A stretch of DNA of 64,000 nucleotides from Flavobacterium psychrophilum (GCA_945879625.1 CAMCVA010000010.1:1-64000), one strand, 5' to 3'. Counted from the first letter of the stretch, positions 25,711 to 34,868 are shown. The notes: a model not told the origin generated them from the sequence alone. Made by a program: numbers and translations.

Positions 25711-26769
25711 ATGAAAATACTGGTAATTCAACAAAAAATGATTGGCGATGTTTTGGTGAGTTCGCTTATTTGCAACAACCTGCGAAAAGCCTACCCTGAA
25801 GCGCACATTGCCTATTTGATTTACCCGTTTACAGCTCCTGTTGTGGAGAACAATCCTAATATTGATGAACTTATTTTGTTCAAAGACGAATACCGCAAAA
25901 GTAAAATCGCTTTATTGAAATTTTTGTGGCACATTAAAAAAGCCCATTTTGATCTGGTTATTGATGCCTACGGAAAACTAGAAAGTCAGTTGGTGGTGGC
26001 CTTTTCGGGAGCCAATACAAAAATTGGATTTGCTAAAAAATACAGCAACTTCCTGTATACGCATGCCATTCCAGAATTGACCACGCCCAAAACCAATGCC
26101 GGTTTGGCCATCGAAAACCGACTCAATTTACTGCAGCCGTTGCAGCTCCCTATTGCGCTAGACAACGAACCCAAGATCTTTTTGTCGGAGGACGAAATTG
26201 CTCAAGGGAAAGCCATTTTGGCAAAGCACCAACTTAATTTATCGCAAAAAATCTACATGATTGGCGTGTTGGGCAGCGGCATTACCAAGACGTATCCGTT
26301 TCCCTATATGGCCGAGGTGTTGGATGCTATTGTGGGCCAAACGGGCGCGAGCTTGCTCTTTAATTACATGCCCAGCCAACAAGCGGAAGCGCAAGCCATT
26401 TTTGATTTGTGCCAACCCAGTACCCAACAACACATTCACATAAATTTGGTGCCCGGAAGTATTCGGGAATTTTTGGCGATTACCTATCATTGCTCAGCCT
26501 TGATTGGCAACGAAGGCGGCGCGGTTAATATGGCCAAAGCGCTAGGCAAACCAACCTTTACCATTTTTTCGCCTTGGATCATTAAGGCGGCCTGGAACTT
26601 TTTTGAAGACGGCAAAAAGCACGTATCGGTGCATCTGCAAGAGCTAAAACCGGAATTGTATGGCGACAAAAACGCCAAACAAATGAAAGATGAAGCCCTA
26701 GATTTGTATACCCAATTCACACCGGATTTGTGGTTACCTGTTTTAGAAAACTACTTGAAAATTAATTAG
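25711..26769 (+). CDS. Glycosyltransferase family 9 (heptosyltransferase-like)
   Basis: Protein of 352 residues with the GT-B fold of ADP-heptose:LPS heptosyltransferases. The N-terminal KILVIQQKMIGDVLVSS is the family start, and GNEGGAVNMAKALGKPTFTIFSP matches the donor-site motif. It probably adds a sugar to the LPS core. ATG 25711 is preferred over the TTG at 25690 because it begins the conserved motif. Its 3' end overlaps the convergent glycosyltransferase gene by 8 bp. No heptose synthesis genes are in the window, so the sugar is uncertain. Confidence 0.88.
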   Translation: MKILVIQQKMIGDVLVSSLICNNLRKAYPEAHIAYLIYPFTAPVVENNPNIDELILFKDEYRKSKIALLKFLWHIKKAHFDLVIDAYGKLESQLVVAFSGANTKIGFAKKYSNFLYTHAIPELTTPKTNAGLAIENRLNLLQPLQLPIALDNEPKIFLSEDEIAQGKAILAKHQLNLSQKIYMIGVLGSGITKTYPFPYMAEVLDAIVGQTGASLLFNYMPSQQAEAQAIFDLCQPSTQQHIHINLVPGSIREFLAITYHCSALIGNEGGAVNMAKALGKPTFTIFSPWIIKAAWNFFEDGKKHVSVHLQELKPELYGDKNAKQMKDEALDLYTQFTPDLWLPVLENYLKIN

Positions 26770-27574
26770 ATCGGATGCCGTTGGGCGTTTCAATCACTTT
26801 ATTCGCCTTGGTGTAGGCACGAATGGTGTTGTTTTTTTTCCACACTTCTTCCGAGACATAGCCACGGGCGTGATCCAAATGGACACAAATGGCGCTGTAC
26901 CGAATTTGCTTGGATGACAAGCCGTAATGAAACAAGCGTTCGCCCAATTCGCGGTCTTCTCCGCCGTATTTCATTTCTTCATCAAAGCCATTCACAGCCA
27001 ATAAATCAGCTTTCCAACCCGAAGCGTTGTGTCCGTTCCAAGAAGGTGTGGTGGGCGTGAGCGCGTTCAATACATTGGCCCAAAAACCTTTGGCGAATAG
27101 TTTTAAAGATTTAGTCGTATAGGAAAGTCCATGGGCATTGAGCCAGGCCAATTGAAAACAATGTTGTTGCAGCACATCGATTTTTGAAATGGTCAAAGAG
27201 GTAGCCATGGGCAACTTGAAATAGCCGCCCGACAAAAAATAGCCGGCTTGTTTGTAGCGCAAATGGGTTTCTACAAAATCAGCACGTGGAATGCAGTCGC
27301 CATCGGTAAAAATGAGGTAATCGGCTGTGCTGGCCAAAATGGCTTTGTTGAGTATTTTGGTTTTTTGAAAACCGTGATCTTCGTGCCAAACGTGAATAAT
27401 CGAGAGGTTTAATTCACTGCGCAGCGCATCAATTTTCTGTTTGGTATCGGCGGTTGACCCGTCGTCGGCAATAATCAGCTCAAAATCAGTAATTGTCTGT
27501 GCGCTAAAACCCCAAATGACTTTCTCGAGCCATTCGATTGAATTGTAGGTACTCATAATTACTGCTGTACGCAT
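26762..27574 (-). CDS. Glycosyltransferase family 2 with GT7-like C-terminal region
   Basis: Protein of 270 residues, GT-A fold. The N-terminal VIMSTYNSIEWLEKVIWGF and IIADDGSTADT form the nucleotide site, and FTDGDCIP is the metal-binding DxD-type motif. The C-terminal WNGHNASGWKADLLAVNGFDEEMKYGGEDRELGERL is the acceptor-side region seen in the galactosyltransferase (GT7C-like) group. No membrane segment is seen. It is similar in plan to the gene at 29932 (HEDHGFQKTKILNKAI against HEDIKNRKPMIMNKAI), so the two are probably paralogs acting on one LPS core or glycan. It is the only gene on this strand between dapD and 28415. Confidence 0.88.
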   Translation of the reverse strand: MRTAVIMSTYNSIEWLEKVIWGFSAQTITDFELIIADDGSTADTKQKIDALRSELNLSIIHVWHEDHGFQKTKILNKAILASTADYLIFTDGDCIPRADFVETHLRYKQAGYFLSGGYFKLPMATSLTISKIDVLQQHCFQLAWLNAHGLSYTTKSLKLFAKGFWANVLNALTPTTPSWNGHNASGWKADLLAVNGFDEEMKYGGEDRELGERLFHYGLSSKQIRYSAICVHLDHARGYVSEEVWKKNNTIRAYTKANKVIETPNGIRSN

Positions 27575-27614
27575 AAAATTTTGATTTTATTAGGCACAAA
27601 AGTAGTTAATAAAT

Positions 27615-27622
27615 TATATTTG
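27615..27622 (+). promoter_or_regulatory. -7 element (TATATTTG) of the WaaE-like gene
   Basis: Exact TAnnTTTG match, ending 17 bp before the ATG at 27640, in the gap between divergent glycosyltransferase genes. Confidence 0.45.
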
Positions 27623-27639
27623 CAGCCAAGTACTTCTAA

Positions 27640-28425
27640 ATGGATTTAAATACAAATCGTGCGATTTCGGCCTTGATCATTACCTTGAATGAAGAAATTC
27701 ATATGCAGGAATTGTTGAACGATTTGCAGTTTGTAGACGAAGTAATTGTGGTGGATTCGTTTAGTACAGACCAAACCAAAGCCATTGCAACTACTTTTGC
27801 CAATGTGAAATTCATCGAAAACCGCTTCGAAAATTACACCGCCCAACGCAATTTTGCCATTTCCCAAGCCAAAAATGATTGGATCTTATTTCTGGATGCC
27901 GACGAGCGCCTTACGGCCGAACTGAAAGCCGAAATTGTTCAAACCGTTCAGCTAGAAAAACCAGACAACGCCTATTTGTTTTACCGCAAATTTATGTTCA
28001 AGCAAGCCGTGTTGCGCTTTAGCGGTTGGCAAACTGATCGAATTTTTAGGTTGTTTAACAAGCATTTTGCAAAATACACGACCGAGCGGTTGGTGCACGA
28101 AAAACTAGATGTAAATGGGAGTATTGGCACGCTAAAAAATAAGCTCATCCACTTTTCGTATTCGGATTACGCGGCCTATAAATCAAAAATGTACCAATAC
28201 GGAAAACTGAAAGCAATAGAAAAATTCAATAAAAAAGTGAAGCCTAGCTTTTTGTTGCAAATTTTGCATCCAGCCTATAATTTCTTGTACAATTTCTTGG
28301 TTCGATTGGGAATTCTAGACGGAATAAAAGGAATTATCATTTGCTATTTGAATGCCTATAGTGTGTACGTTCGCTACCAAGAACTGCGTAAAATTTGGCA
28401 AAAAACTACTGTTTCTAAACCTTAA
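27640..28425 (+). CDS. Glycosyltransferase family 2, WaaE/KdtX-like
   Basis: Protein of 261 residues. ALIITLNEEIHMQELLNDLQ, EVIVVDSFSTDQTKAIA, NYTAQRNFAI, WILFLDADERL and the central GWQTDRIFRLFNKHFAKY with RLVHEKL are the pattern of the beta-1,4-glucosyltransferases of LPS inner core (WaaE/KdtX). A C-terminal amphipathic or hydrophobic stretch (LHPAYNFLYNFLVRLGILDG) probably touches the membrane. The sugar is inferred only. It converges with the Kdo-kinase-like gene, overlapping it by 11 bp. Confidence 0.88.
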   Translation: MDLNTNRAISALIITLNEEIHMQELLNDLQFVDEVIVVDSFSTDQTKAIATTFANVKFIENRFENYTAQRNFAISQAKNDWILFLDADERLTAELKAEIVQTVQLEKPDNAYLFYRKFMFKQAVLRFSGWQTDRIFRLFNKHFAKYTTERLVHEKLDVNGSIGTLKNKLIHFSYSDYAAYKSKMYQYGKLKAIEKFNKKVKPSFLLQILHPAYNFLYNFLVRLGILDGIKGIIICYLNAYSVYVRYQELRKIWQKTTVSKP

Positions 28426-29173
28426 GTCGTTGTTTCATCCGTTTCTTCCGGGCAAAAGCTTCTTGAAATTGCTGGGTATAAAACCACAGTCGTTCGTTAA
28501 TTTCGGCCGTTGATTTTTCCAAATACTTTTCGGCATAAAACGCACTCATTTGCTCTACCATGTCTGGTTTGGGTGTGAGGCGCGACATATTTTTCATGCG
28601 CATTTCAAACGACATCTCTTCGTGAAATAGCATGCGATTTAAATCGACTAGATAAAACTGATAGTGTCCAGGAGTTGTTTGTACAATCAAGGTGTTTCCG
28701 GGCGAATGATCTAAGAACTCGACGCCTTTTTCGTGCAATTCAAAACAAAAATGCATGAACTGTTGCAAAATAATCGCATGTTCGGGATAGTTGGGAATTT
28801 CGACCAATTCACGGAAAGTTAAATTGCAATTTAGGTGCTCACATACATAGTAACTCTGTTGCAACCCAAGCCAATTGTAATTCTCAAAATAAGCGATGGG
28901 TTGTGGGCTTCCTACACCTATTTTTATTAAGGTTGTGGCAAACTCAAATGAGCGATTTGCTTTTGATTTTCTGAGGTATTTATAGGCAAGCTTATTTATG
29001 AAGTTTGGAATCTTGAAGAATTTAATATTAATTGTTTTTCCTTCAATTTCAAATAATTTTATTTTATTTCGATCTCCGTCCCCAAATACAACCCCAGCAG
29101 AGTCAAAATTTTTGATAAAGGCAGTAATTTGTTCCTGTTTACCTGTGTAATTTGCACTAAAAATTTTTATCAT
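28415..29173 (-). CDS. LPS/Kdo kinase family protein (WaaP/KdkA-like)
   Basis: Protein of 252 residues with a kinase fold. Candidate residues are Lys51 in IKFFK, catalytic Asp155 in the loop FLDHSPGNTLI with Asn160, and Asp177 in LVDLNRM in place of DFG. This arrangement is that of the lipopolysaccharide kinases (Kdo/WaaP family), which phosphorylate the LPS core. The gene is mosaic: the N-terminal third (about 28920-29173) is clearly AT-richer than the rest, as is the adjacent methyltransferase. It follows the methyltransferase by 5 bp, so they form a two-gene operon. Confidence 0.85.
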   Translation of the reverse strand: MIKIFSANYTGKQEQITAFIKNFDSAGVVFGDGDRNKIKLFEIEGKTINIKFFKIPNFINKLAYKYLRKSKANRSFEFATTLIKIGVGSPQPIAYFENYNWLGLQQSYYVCEHLNCNLTFRELVEIPNYPEHAIILQQFMHFCFELHEKGVEFLDHSPGNTLIVQTTPGHYQFYLVDLNRMLFHEEMSFEMRMKNMSRLTPKPDMVEQMSAFYAEKYLEKSTAEINERLWFYTQQFQEAFARKKRMKQRLKV

Positions 29174-29178
29174 TTTAT

Positions 29179-29829
29179 TTAACTTTTTACGGAAGCAACA
29201 GTAGCGTATTGAACATTTCTAATGTCCAGTTGTGTAAAAAGAAAAAGGATGTTAAAAATTAGCGGCTTGATTGATTTGGTTTTGTTAATTCCTTCGTGAA
29301 TTAAAATTGAGTAGCCTAAATCTTCGTACATGCGTCTAATACTTTTTCCGGTAAAGAATCGCAAATGGGTTTTATCCATAACACCATGACCCTCATATTT
29401 CCAATCTTTAGCAAACAAAACTCTTGAGAAAGTTCTGTAAAATCTAACATTGGGAATTGAACTTATGATGACACCGTTGGGAGCCAACTTAGACTTCAAA
29501 ATCTCCAAGACAGAATAAGGGTCGACCAAATGTTCCAAAACATCATTTAGGTAGATTGCATCAAAATAGTGTTCTGGAAGTCCTGAAATATGATTTTCGC
29601 ATGGTCCTACAAAAACGGTATCCAAAACATCTTGGGCTAATTTTGCTTCTTGACTCATTAACTCAATACCCCAAACCTCAGCTTCATTTTTTTGTTTTAC
29701 TACTGAGGCAAATGCTCCATTTCCACAACCGACATCTAAAATTTTTTTTGCGTGATCTGGCAAGTATTTTAACATCTCTTTCCGCACATTATCGTAGTAT
29801 CCTTGTGGCTTATTTTCGTAGTATTTCAT
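29179..29829 (-). CDS. Class I SAM-dependent methyltransferase
   Basis: Protein of 216 residues. The SAM-binding motif KILDVGCGNGAFASVV lies at about 29-44, followed by VWGIELMSQEA (motif II acidic residue), FDAIYLNDVLEHLVDP and PNGVIISSIPNVRFY. The closest general type is Methyltransf_11/23 enzymes found in polysaccharide clusters. The substrate is probably a sugar or glycan group in the LPS core but is not defined. Base composition is lower in GC than the flanking glycosyltransferase genes, which suggests acquisition. ATG at 29829. Confidence 0.88.
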   Translation of the reverse strand: MKYYENKPQGYYDNVRKEMLKYLPDHAKKILDVGCGNGAFASVVKQKNEAEVWGIELMSQEAKLAQDVLDTVFVGPCENHISGLPEHYFDAIYLNDVLEHLVDPYSVLEILKSKLAPNGVIISSIPNVRFYRTFSRVLFAKDWKYEGHGVMDKTHLRFFTGKSIRRMYEDLGYSILIHEGINKTKSIKPLIFNILFLFTQLDIRNVQYATVASVKS

Positions 29830-29931
29830 TGATATTTATAGGATTTTTTTTAAGAAAGGAATGCGCAGTAGACAGGAATAATTTTCACAAATATAAAAAT
29901 TAATCCTAACTTGCCTCATTATTTTTTTGGC

Positions 29932-30729
29932 ATGACACACCCGCTTAGTTGCTCTCTCATAACACCAACATACAATTGGCCAGAGGCGCTCGAATTATTA
30001 CTTTTGAGCGTACTCAAGCAATCGGTTTTGCCCAACGAAGTGATTATTGCCGACGACGGTTCTACACCCGAAACCCAGGCTTTGATTGCCAATTTTCAAC
30101 TCAAATTTCCGGTTCCTTTGCGCCGTGTTTGGCACGAAGACATCAAAAACCGCAAACCGATGATCATGAACAAGGCCATTGCCCTAGCGCAATTTGACTA
30201 CATCATCGAAATTGACGGCGACATCATCCTCCATAACCATTTTATTGCTGATCATTTGCGATTTGCCCAAAAAGGCCATTATCTGTTTGGATCTAGAGCC
30301 AACATCACCCAAGCGCATTTGCCTCAACTTTTTGCCCAAAAGCAAACTGAATTTCATTTTCTTTCGCACGGAATCAAAAAACGCGGTCGTACCATTCGCT
30401 TACCGTTTATGATGAATTGGGCGCAAATTACCGCGACACGTTCATCCAAATTGCGGGGTTGCAACATGTCGTTTTGGCGCGAAGATTTTATTAAAATCAA
30501 CGGATTTAACGAGAATTTAGTGGGCTGGGGCATCGATGATTCCGAAATGATCGAACGCCTGCACAATAGTGGTGTTTTGGGAAAACGACTGAAATTTGCC
30601 GGCTTGGCCTACCATATTTATCACCCGGAACAATCCAAATCGCACATCGCGATTAACAATGAAATCGAAGCGCAAACCAAGTCTCAAAAACTCACTTTTA
30701 TCGAAAAAGGAGTACAACAATACCTCTAA
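29932..30729 (+). CDS. Glycosyltransferase family 2 with GT7-like C-terminal region
   Basis: Protein of 265 residues, similar in plan to the protein at 26762-27574. SLITPTYNWPEALELLLLSV and VIIADDGSTPETQ form the donor site, IEIDGDIIL the DxD motif, and KLRGCNMSFWREDFIKINGFNENLVGWGIDDSEMIERL the C-terminal region. It probably extends the LPS core or an outer glycan. ATG 29932 is chosen over the in-frame TTG at 29911 because it begins the conserved strand. Its TAA overlaps the ATG of the next gene by one base (TAATG), a sign of coupling. Confidence 0.88.
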   Translation: MTHPLSCSLITPTYNWPEALELLLLSVLKQSVLPNEVIIADDGSTPETQALIANFQLKFPVPLRRVWHEDIKNRKPMIMNKAIALAQFDYIIEIDGDIILHNHFIADHLRFAQKGHYLFGSRANITQAHLPQLFAQKQTEFHFLSHGIKKRGRTIRLPFMMNWAQITATRSSKLRGCNMSFWREDFIKINGFNENLVGWGIDDSEMIERLHNSGVLGKRLKFAGLAYHIYHPEQSKSHIAINNEIEAQTKSQKLTFIEKGVQQYL

Positions 30730-31661
30730 TGTTTGATTTAGCCATTATTCTCATCAATTACAATTCGAGTGAATTTACACTTCCTTGTTTGGATAAAATC
30801 TACGAAAAAACAAGTCCTAACTTGTCGTTTCAAGTCATCGTTGTAGACAATTGCTCGGCAGACGAGGATTACCAAAAAGTAGTGGACTACTGCATATCAT
30901 CGGGCTTTCCGAATTTAAGTTGCCACCAAACGCTCATCAACTGCGGATTTGGGCGCGGCAATAACTTTGGTTTTTTGCAAGCTAATTCCAACTATGTCGC
31001 TTTTTTAAACAACGATACTTTAGTGCTCAATGATTGTTTTAACTTGTTGATTTCCTTTTTGAAACAACATCCAACAGTAGGAATGGTAGGTGCTCAGGCC
31101 TTCAAGGAAAATGGTGACTTCATGGTTTCACTCGATCATTTTGCCTCGCCAACACGGGAAATTTTAGGTCGGAATTTTTTGGAACTGATTTCCCCAGCCA
31201 CACATCCCAAACGTAAAAAACACCACCAAAAACCAATTCAAGTAAATTTTGTTCCAGGCAGTTTTATGCTGCTTCGCTCGGCTGATTTTGATGAAGCTGG
31301 CCAATTTGATCCGGCAATTTTCTTGTATTACGAAGAAACCGATTTGTGTTTGCGTTTGTTGAAATTAGGAAAAACTACTTTTTTAGTGCCAGAAGCCCAA
31401 TTTATTCATTACCACGGTGCCAGTACCGGCAAATCGATGGCCATCAAAAAAGAAATTAAAATTTCGCTTTTTTATATACTACGCAAGCATTATGGCAACT
31501 GGAGCAGGCAGCAAGTGCGTTTGTTTTTATTGCTCAAATACGGTTTGAGTAGTTTGGTGAAAGCCAAAAACCGGGACTTATTTGGCCTCATCTGGAAAGG
31601 AGCACCGCTTTCGGAATCCTTGCAACACCTGCAACAGTCCAAAACAACCCACTCAATTTAA
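30729..31661 (+). CDS. Glycosyltransferase family 2 (rhamnosyltransferase-like)
   Basis: Protein of 310 residues with IILINYNSSEFTLPCLDKIY, VIVVDNCSADEDYQ, CGFGRGNNFGFLQAN and VAFLNNDTLVLND, the layout of WbbL/RfbF-type glycosyltransferases. The C-terminal FLYYEETDLCLRLLKLGKTT is the conserved acceptor-side motif. It is followed by a hydrophobic, basic tail (ISLFYILRKHYGNWSRQQVRLFLLLKY) that probably binds the membrane. The sugar is unknown. It follows the previous gene with a one-base overlap and precedes tsaC by 19 bp. Confidence 0.88.
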   Translation: MFDLAIILINYNSSEFTLPCLDKIYEKTSPNLSFQVIVVDNCSADEDYQKVVDYCISSGFPNLSCHQTLINCGFGRGNNFGFLQANSNYVAFLNNDTLVLNDCFNLLISFLKQHPTVGMVGAQAFKENGDFMVSLDHFASPTREILGRNFLELISPATHPKRKKHHQKPIQVNFVPGSFMLLRSADFDEAGQFDPAIFLYYEETDLCLRLLKLGKTTFLVPEAQFIHYHGASTGKSMAIKKEIKISLFYILRKHYGNWSRQQVRLFLLLKYGLSSLVKAKNRDLFGLIWKGAPLSESLQHLQQSKTTHSI

Positions 31662-31680
31662 AAACACATTTTTATACCCT

Positions 31681-32256
31681 ATGATCCCCACAGACCTAAA
31701 TTCTGAAGTACACCAAGCCTTTGAAGTGATTCAACAAGGCGGTATAATTTTATATCCCACCGACACCGTTTGGGGAATTGGCTGCGACGCGACTAATGCA
31801 GAAGCAGTTGCCAAAATATATGCCCTGAAACAACGCGAAGAAAGCAAAAGCATGATTTGCTTAATGAACGGCGAAAAAATGATGTACAACGTGTTTAAAG
31901 ACATCCCAGAAACGGCTTGGCAAATCATTGATTTATCTGAAAAACCCACCACCTTAATTTTGGACAAACCCCGAAATGTGGCCCCCAACATCATTGCCGA
32001 AGACAACACCTTGGGTGTGCGTCTAGTGAAAACACCTTTTTGTTTCAAGTTAATGGAACGCATGAAAAAACCATTGGTTTCTACCTCGGCCAACATCAGT
32101 GGGGCACCTACGCCCATGACATTCAAAGAAATTAGTCCCGAAATTATAAAGGGCGTGGACTATGTTGTAAATTTGGACCGCGAAAAAACCGGCGGACGTC
32201 CGTCAACGATTATCAAATTAACACTCGACGCCCAGGTAAAAGTGATTAGAAAATAG
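31681..32256 (+). CDS. tsaC: Threonylcarbamoyl-AMP synthase (Sua5/YrdC type)
   Basis: Protein of 191 residues that makes threonylcarbamoyl-AMP for the tRNA t6A37 modification. Visible: GGIILYPTDTVWGIGCDA for substrate binding, and the catalytic tetrad of the TsaC branch, Lys50 and Arg52 in KQR with Ser136 and Asn138 in STSANISG. ATG 31681 is preferred; the frame extends upstream into the glycosyltransferase gene, but that segment is unlike the family. The KxR/SxN residues separate it from the second family member at 46727, so this copy is the likely housekeeping enzyme. Confidence 0.93.
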   Translation: MIPTDLNSEVHQAFEVIQQGGIILYPTDTVWGIGCDATNAEAVAKIYALKQREESKSMICLMNGEKMMYNVFKDIPETAWQIIDLSEKPTTLILDKPRNVAPNIIAEDNTLGVRLVKTPFCFKLMERMKKPLVSTSANISGAPTPMTFKEISPEIIKGVDYVVNLDREKTGGRPSTIIKLTLDAQVKVIRK

Positions 32257-32272
32257 AAATTTGAAGATTTGG

Positions 32273-32288
32273 TCCCGAAGCTTCGGGA
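32273..32288. repeat. Palindrome TCCCGAAGCTTCGGGA
   Basis: Perfect 16-bp palindrome between tsaC and cca. There is no T-tract, so a terminator role is uncertain. From memory, similar palindromes recur in Bacteroidota intergenic DNA. Confidence 0.6.
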
Positions 32289-32327
32289 TGGAAATGAAAC
32301 GCCACTTTCAAATCACAAAATTAAAGC

Positions 32328-33749
32328 ATGAAATACACCGCAGCCCTCAGTCATCCGATATTTAAATTGGTATCTCAAGCAGCCCAGGAATTGGGCATGG
32401 AAAGCTATGTGATTGGTGGTTTTGTGCGCGACTATATTTTGCAACGCGATTTCAAAAAAGACATTGACATTGTTGCTTTGGGTTCGGGCATTGATTTGGC
32501 ACTGAAGGTAGCCGAACTGATTCCGTATCATCCCAAGGTACAGGTGTTCAAAAACTATGGTACTGCCATGCTTCGGTATGAGGATACCGACATCGAATTT
32601 GTAGGCGCTAGAAAAGAAAGCTACCAATTTGAAAGCCGCAATCCCGTGGTGGAAATTGGCAGTTTGACCGACGATCAAAACCGTCGAGATTTTACTATAA
32701 ATTCATTGGCAATTTCTTTACATCCAACTAATTATGGCAAATTACTTGATCCGTTTAATGGAATAAAAGACCTAGAAGAAAAGCGCATCAAAACTCCACT
32801 AGATCCCGACATTACCTACTCGGATGACCCATTGCGCATGTTGCGTGCCATTCGGTTTGCGACGCAGTTGGGCTTTGAAATCGAAGAAGAGTCGTTTGCT
32901 GCCATCAGCCAAAACAACCACCGAATTGGCATCATCTCGGCAGAACGCGTTGTAGAAGAACTGCATAAAATTTTGGATACAAATCAACCTTCTGTTGGTT
33001 TTTTACTGCTCTACAAAACCGGACTCTTGGATCTCATCCTACCCGAATTGACTGCCTTGAACCAAGTGGAAGAGATAGAAGGTCAAACCCATAAAAACAA
33101 CTTTTACCACACCCTAGAAGTAGTCGATAATATTTGTAAAAACACTGATGACGTTTGGTTGCGTTGGGCAGCCTTGTTTCACGACATTGGCAAAGCGCCC
33201 ACCAAACGGTTTGTAAAAAAGCAAGGATGGACCTTTCATGGACATGAATTTTTGGGCGGAAAAATGGTGAAGAAAATCTTTGAACGTCTGCACATGCCGC
33301 TCAACCACAAGCTGAAGTTTGTTCAAAAAATGGTGGTCATGAGTTCGCGGCCCATCGTGCTTTCGCAAGACGAAGTAACCGACTCTGCTGTGCGACGTTT
33401 GGTATTTGACGCTGGCGAGGATGTAGACGCGCTAATGACTTTGTGTTCAGCCGATATCACCACCAAGAATCCACAAAAATTTAAAAAATATCACCACAAT
33501 TTTGAAGTGGTGAAACAAAAGATTATCGAGGTGGAAGCCCGAGATCATGTGCGGAATTTTCAGCCGCCCATCAGTGGGGAAGAAATTATGCAGTTGTTTA
33601 ATTTGGGTCCTTGCCGCGAGATCGGTCAATTGAAAGAAACCATCAAGCAAGCCATATTAGATGGTGAAATTGCAAACGAATACAACGCTGCTTATGCTTT
33701 TATGCTAAACAAAGCTAAAAAAATGAATTTGAAGATTAACGTTTGTTAA
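32328..33749 (+). CDS. cca: CCA-adding tRNA nucleotidyltransferase with HD domain
   Basis: Enzyme of 473 residues. The class II nucleotidyltransferase head shows VIGGFVRDYIL with the double Gly at 30-31, and DIDIV with metal-binding Asp45 and Asp47. Then come RRDFTINSLAI, DPLRMLRAIRFATQLGF, and a C-terminal HD domain with ALFHDIGKAPTKRF. It adds or repairs the tRNA 3' CCA end; the HD domain may give phosphatase activity. The relative poly(A) polymerase is an alternative, but this architecture is the usual Bacteroidota CCA enzyme. ATG 32328. It starts the rightward group that includes ctaA. Confidence 0.92.
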   Translation: MKYTAALSHPIFKLVSQAAQELGMESYVIGGFVRDYILQRDFKKDIDIVALGSGIDLALKVAELIPYHPKVQVFKNYGTAMLRYEDTDIEFVGARKESYQFESRNPVVEIGSLTDDQNRRDFTINSLAISLHPTNYGKLLDPFNGIKDLEEKRIKTPLDPDITYSDDPLRMLRAIRFATQLGFEIEEESFAAISQNNHRIGIISAERVVEELHKILDTNQPSVGFLLLYKTGLLDLILPELTALNQVEEIEGQTHKNNFYHTLEVVDNICKNTDDVWLRWAALFHDIGKAPTKRFVKKQGWTFHGHEFLGGKMVKKIFERLHMPLNHKLKFVQKMVVMSSRPIVLSQDEVTDSAVRRLVFDAGEDVDALMTLCSADITTKNPQKFKKYHHNFEVVKQKIIEVEARDHVRNFQPPISGEEIMQLFNLGPCREIGQLKETIKQAILDGEIANEYNAAYAFMLNKAKKMNLKINVC

Positions 33750-33752
33750 TTC

Positions 33753-33780
33753 TTGGCTGCAGTAATTTGCCTTAAATTTG
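33753..33780 (+). promoter_or_regulatory. Promoter of ctaA
   Basis: TTG at 33753-33755, a 17-bp spacer, and TAAATTTG at 33773-33780 match the Flavobacterium-type consensus fully. The ATG is 62 bp downstream; a small GATAG/CTATC hairpin lies in the leader. Confidence 0.65.
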
Positions 33781-33842
33781 CGTACTGAAATATATTCTAG
33801 CCCCGATAGCCAGATACTATCTAGAGGGAAATCTTCAAAAAA

Positions 33843-34868
33843 ATGATACAAAAAGAAAACAAATCGGTGATTATTTGGCTGCTTTCGGGCTGCTTGTTGG
33901 TTTTTATTATGGTAATTGTGGGTGGCATTACCCGACTCACCAATTCGGGCCTTTCGATGACCGATTGGCACCTGATAACCGATACATTTCCGCCACTCAC
34001 GGAAGCCAAATGGAACGAGGCTTTTGAACAATACAAGCAATTTCCGGAATACCAACTCGTGAATAGCCAAACTAATTTTACGCTCGCCGACTACCAATAC
34101 ATTTACTTTTGGGAATGGTTTCACCGCTTTATTGGCCGCATCATCGGCTTGGTTTTTATCGTGCCATTTGTGTATTTCTTACTCAAAAAGAAACTGAATG
34201 CTGCCACGTTGCGCAAGTGTTATGTGCTTTTGGGTATGGGTGCCTTGCAAGGGTTTTTTGGATGGTACATGGTGAAAAGCGGACTAATAGACAACCCCGA
34301 CGTGAGCCACTTTAGACTTTCGCTGCATCTCACTTTTGCATTTTTGACCTTTGCGTATACACTTTGGGTAGCCTTGGATTTACTGTTTCCGGAACGCAAA
34401 ACGGTTGAACTCCAATTGCGAAATCTAGCACGCATTGCCTTGGTATTTGTATTGATTCAAATTATATACGGCGGTTTTGTAGCAGGGCTGAATGCAGGAC
34501 TCATCCACAACCATTGGCCACTCATGAGCGACGGACAGTTGATACACGAGAGTGTTTTTATGGAACAAAAAACGCTGTTCTTAAATCTGGTAGAAGGAAA
34601 AAGCGGCGTACAATTTGTGCACCGAACTTTGGCTTATGTAGTGGTGGGACTGATTGGATTATTGGCCTATCGAAGCCGAAAGTTCACGCTCGACACACAA
34701 CAACAAAAAGGAATTTATACGGTGCTTGTGGTGGTGTTTTTGCAATTTAGTTTAGGGGTGTTTACCTTACTTTTTGGAGTACCAATTTGGTTGGGACTGG
34801 CACATCAGATTGGCGCATTTGTGCTCTTGGCTTCGCTCACGTTCACGCTGCACAGATTGAGTAAATAA
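33843..34868 (+). CDS. ctaA: Heme A synthase (COX15/CtaA family)
   Basis: Inner-membrane protein of 341 residues with eight hydrophobic segments. It oxidises heme O to heme A for terminal oxidases. Visible: IVGGITRLTNSGLSMTDWH near the N-terminus, the loop FWEWFHRFIGRIIGL, and conserved histidines in FRLSLHLTFAF, VQFVHRTLAYV and GLAHQIGAF that bind heme. The segment ALQGFFGWYMVKSGL is typical of the proteobacterial/mitochondrial COX15 type. No heme O synthase or oxidase subunit is in the window. Confidence 0.93.
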   Translation: MIQKENKSVIIWLLSGCLLVFIMVIVGGITRLTNSGLSMTDWHLITDTFPPLTEAKWNEAFEQYKQFPEYQLVNSQTNFTLADYQYIYFWEWFHRFIGRIIGLVFIVPFVYFLLKKKLNAATLRKCYVLLGMGALQGFFGWYMVKSGLIDNPDVSHFRLSLHLTFAFLTFAYTLWVALDLLFPERKTVELQLRNLARIALVFVLIQIIYGGFVAGLNAGLIHNHWPLMSDGQLIHESVFMEQKTLFLNLVEGKSGVQFVHRTLAYVVVGLIGLLAYRSRKFTLDTQQQKGIYTVLVVVFLQFSLGVFTLLFGVPIWLGLAHQIGAFVLLASLTFTLHRLSK

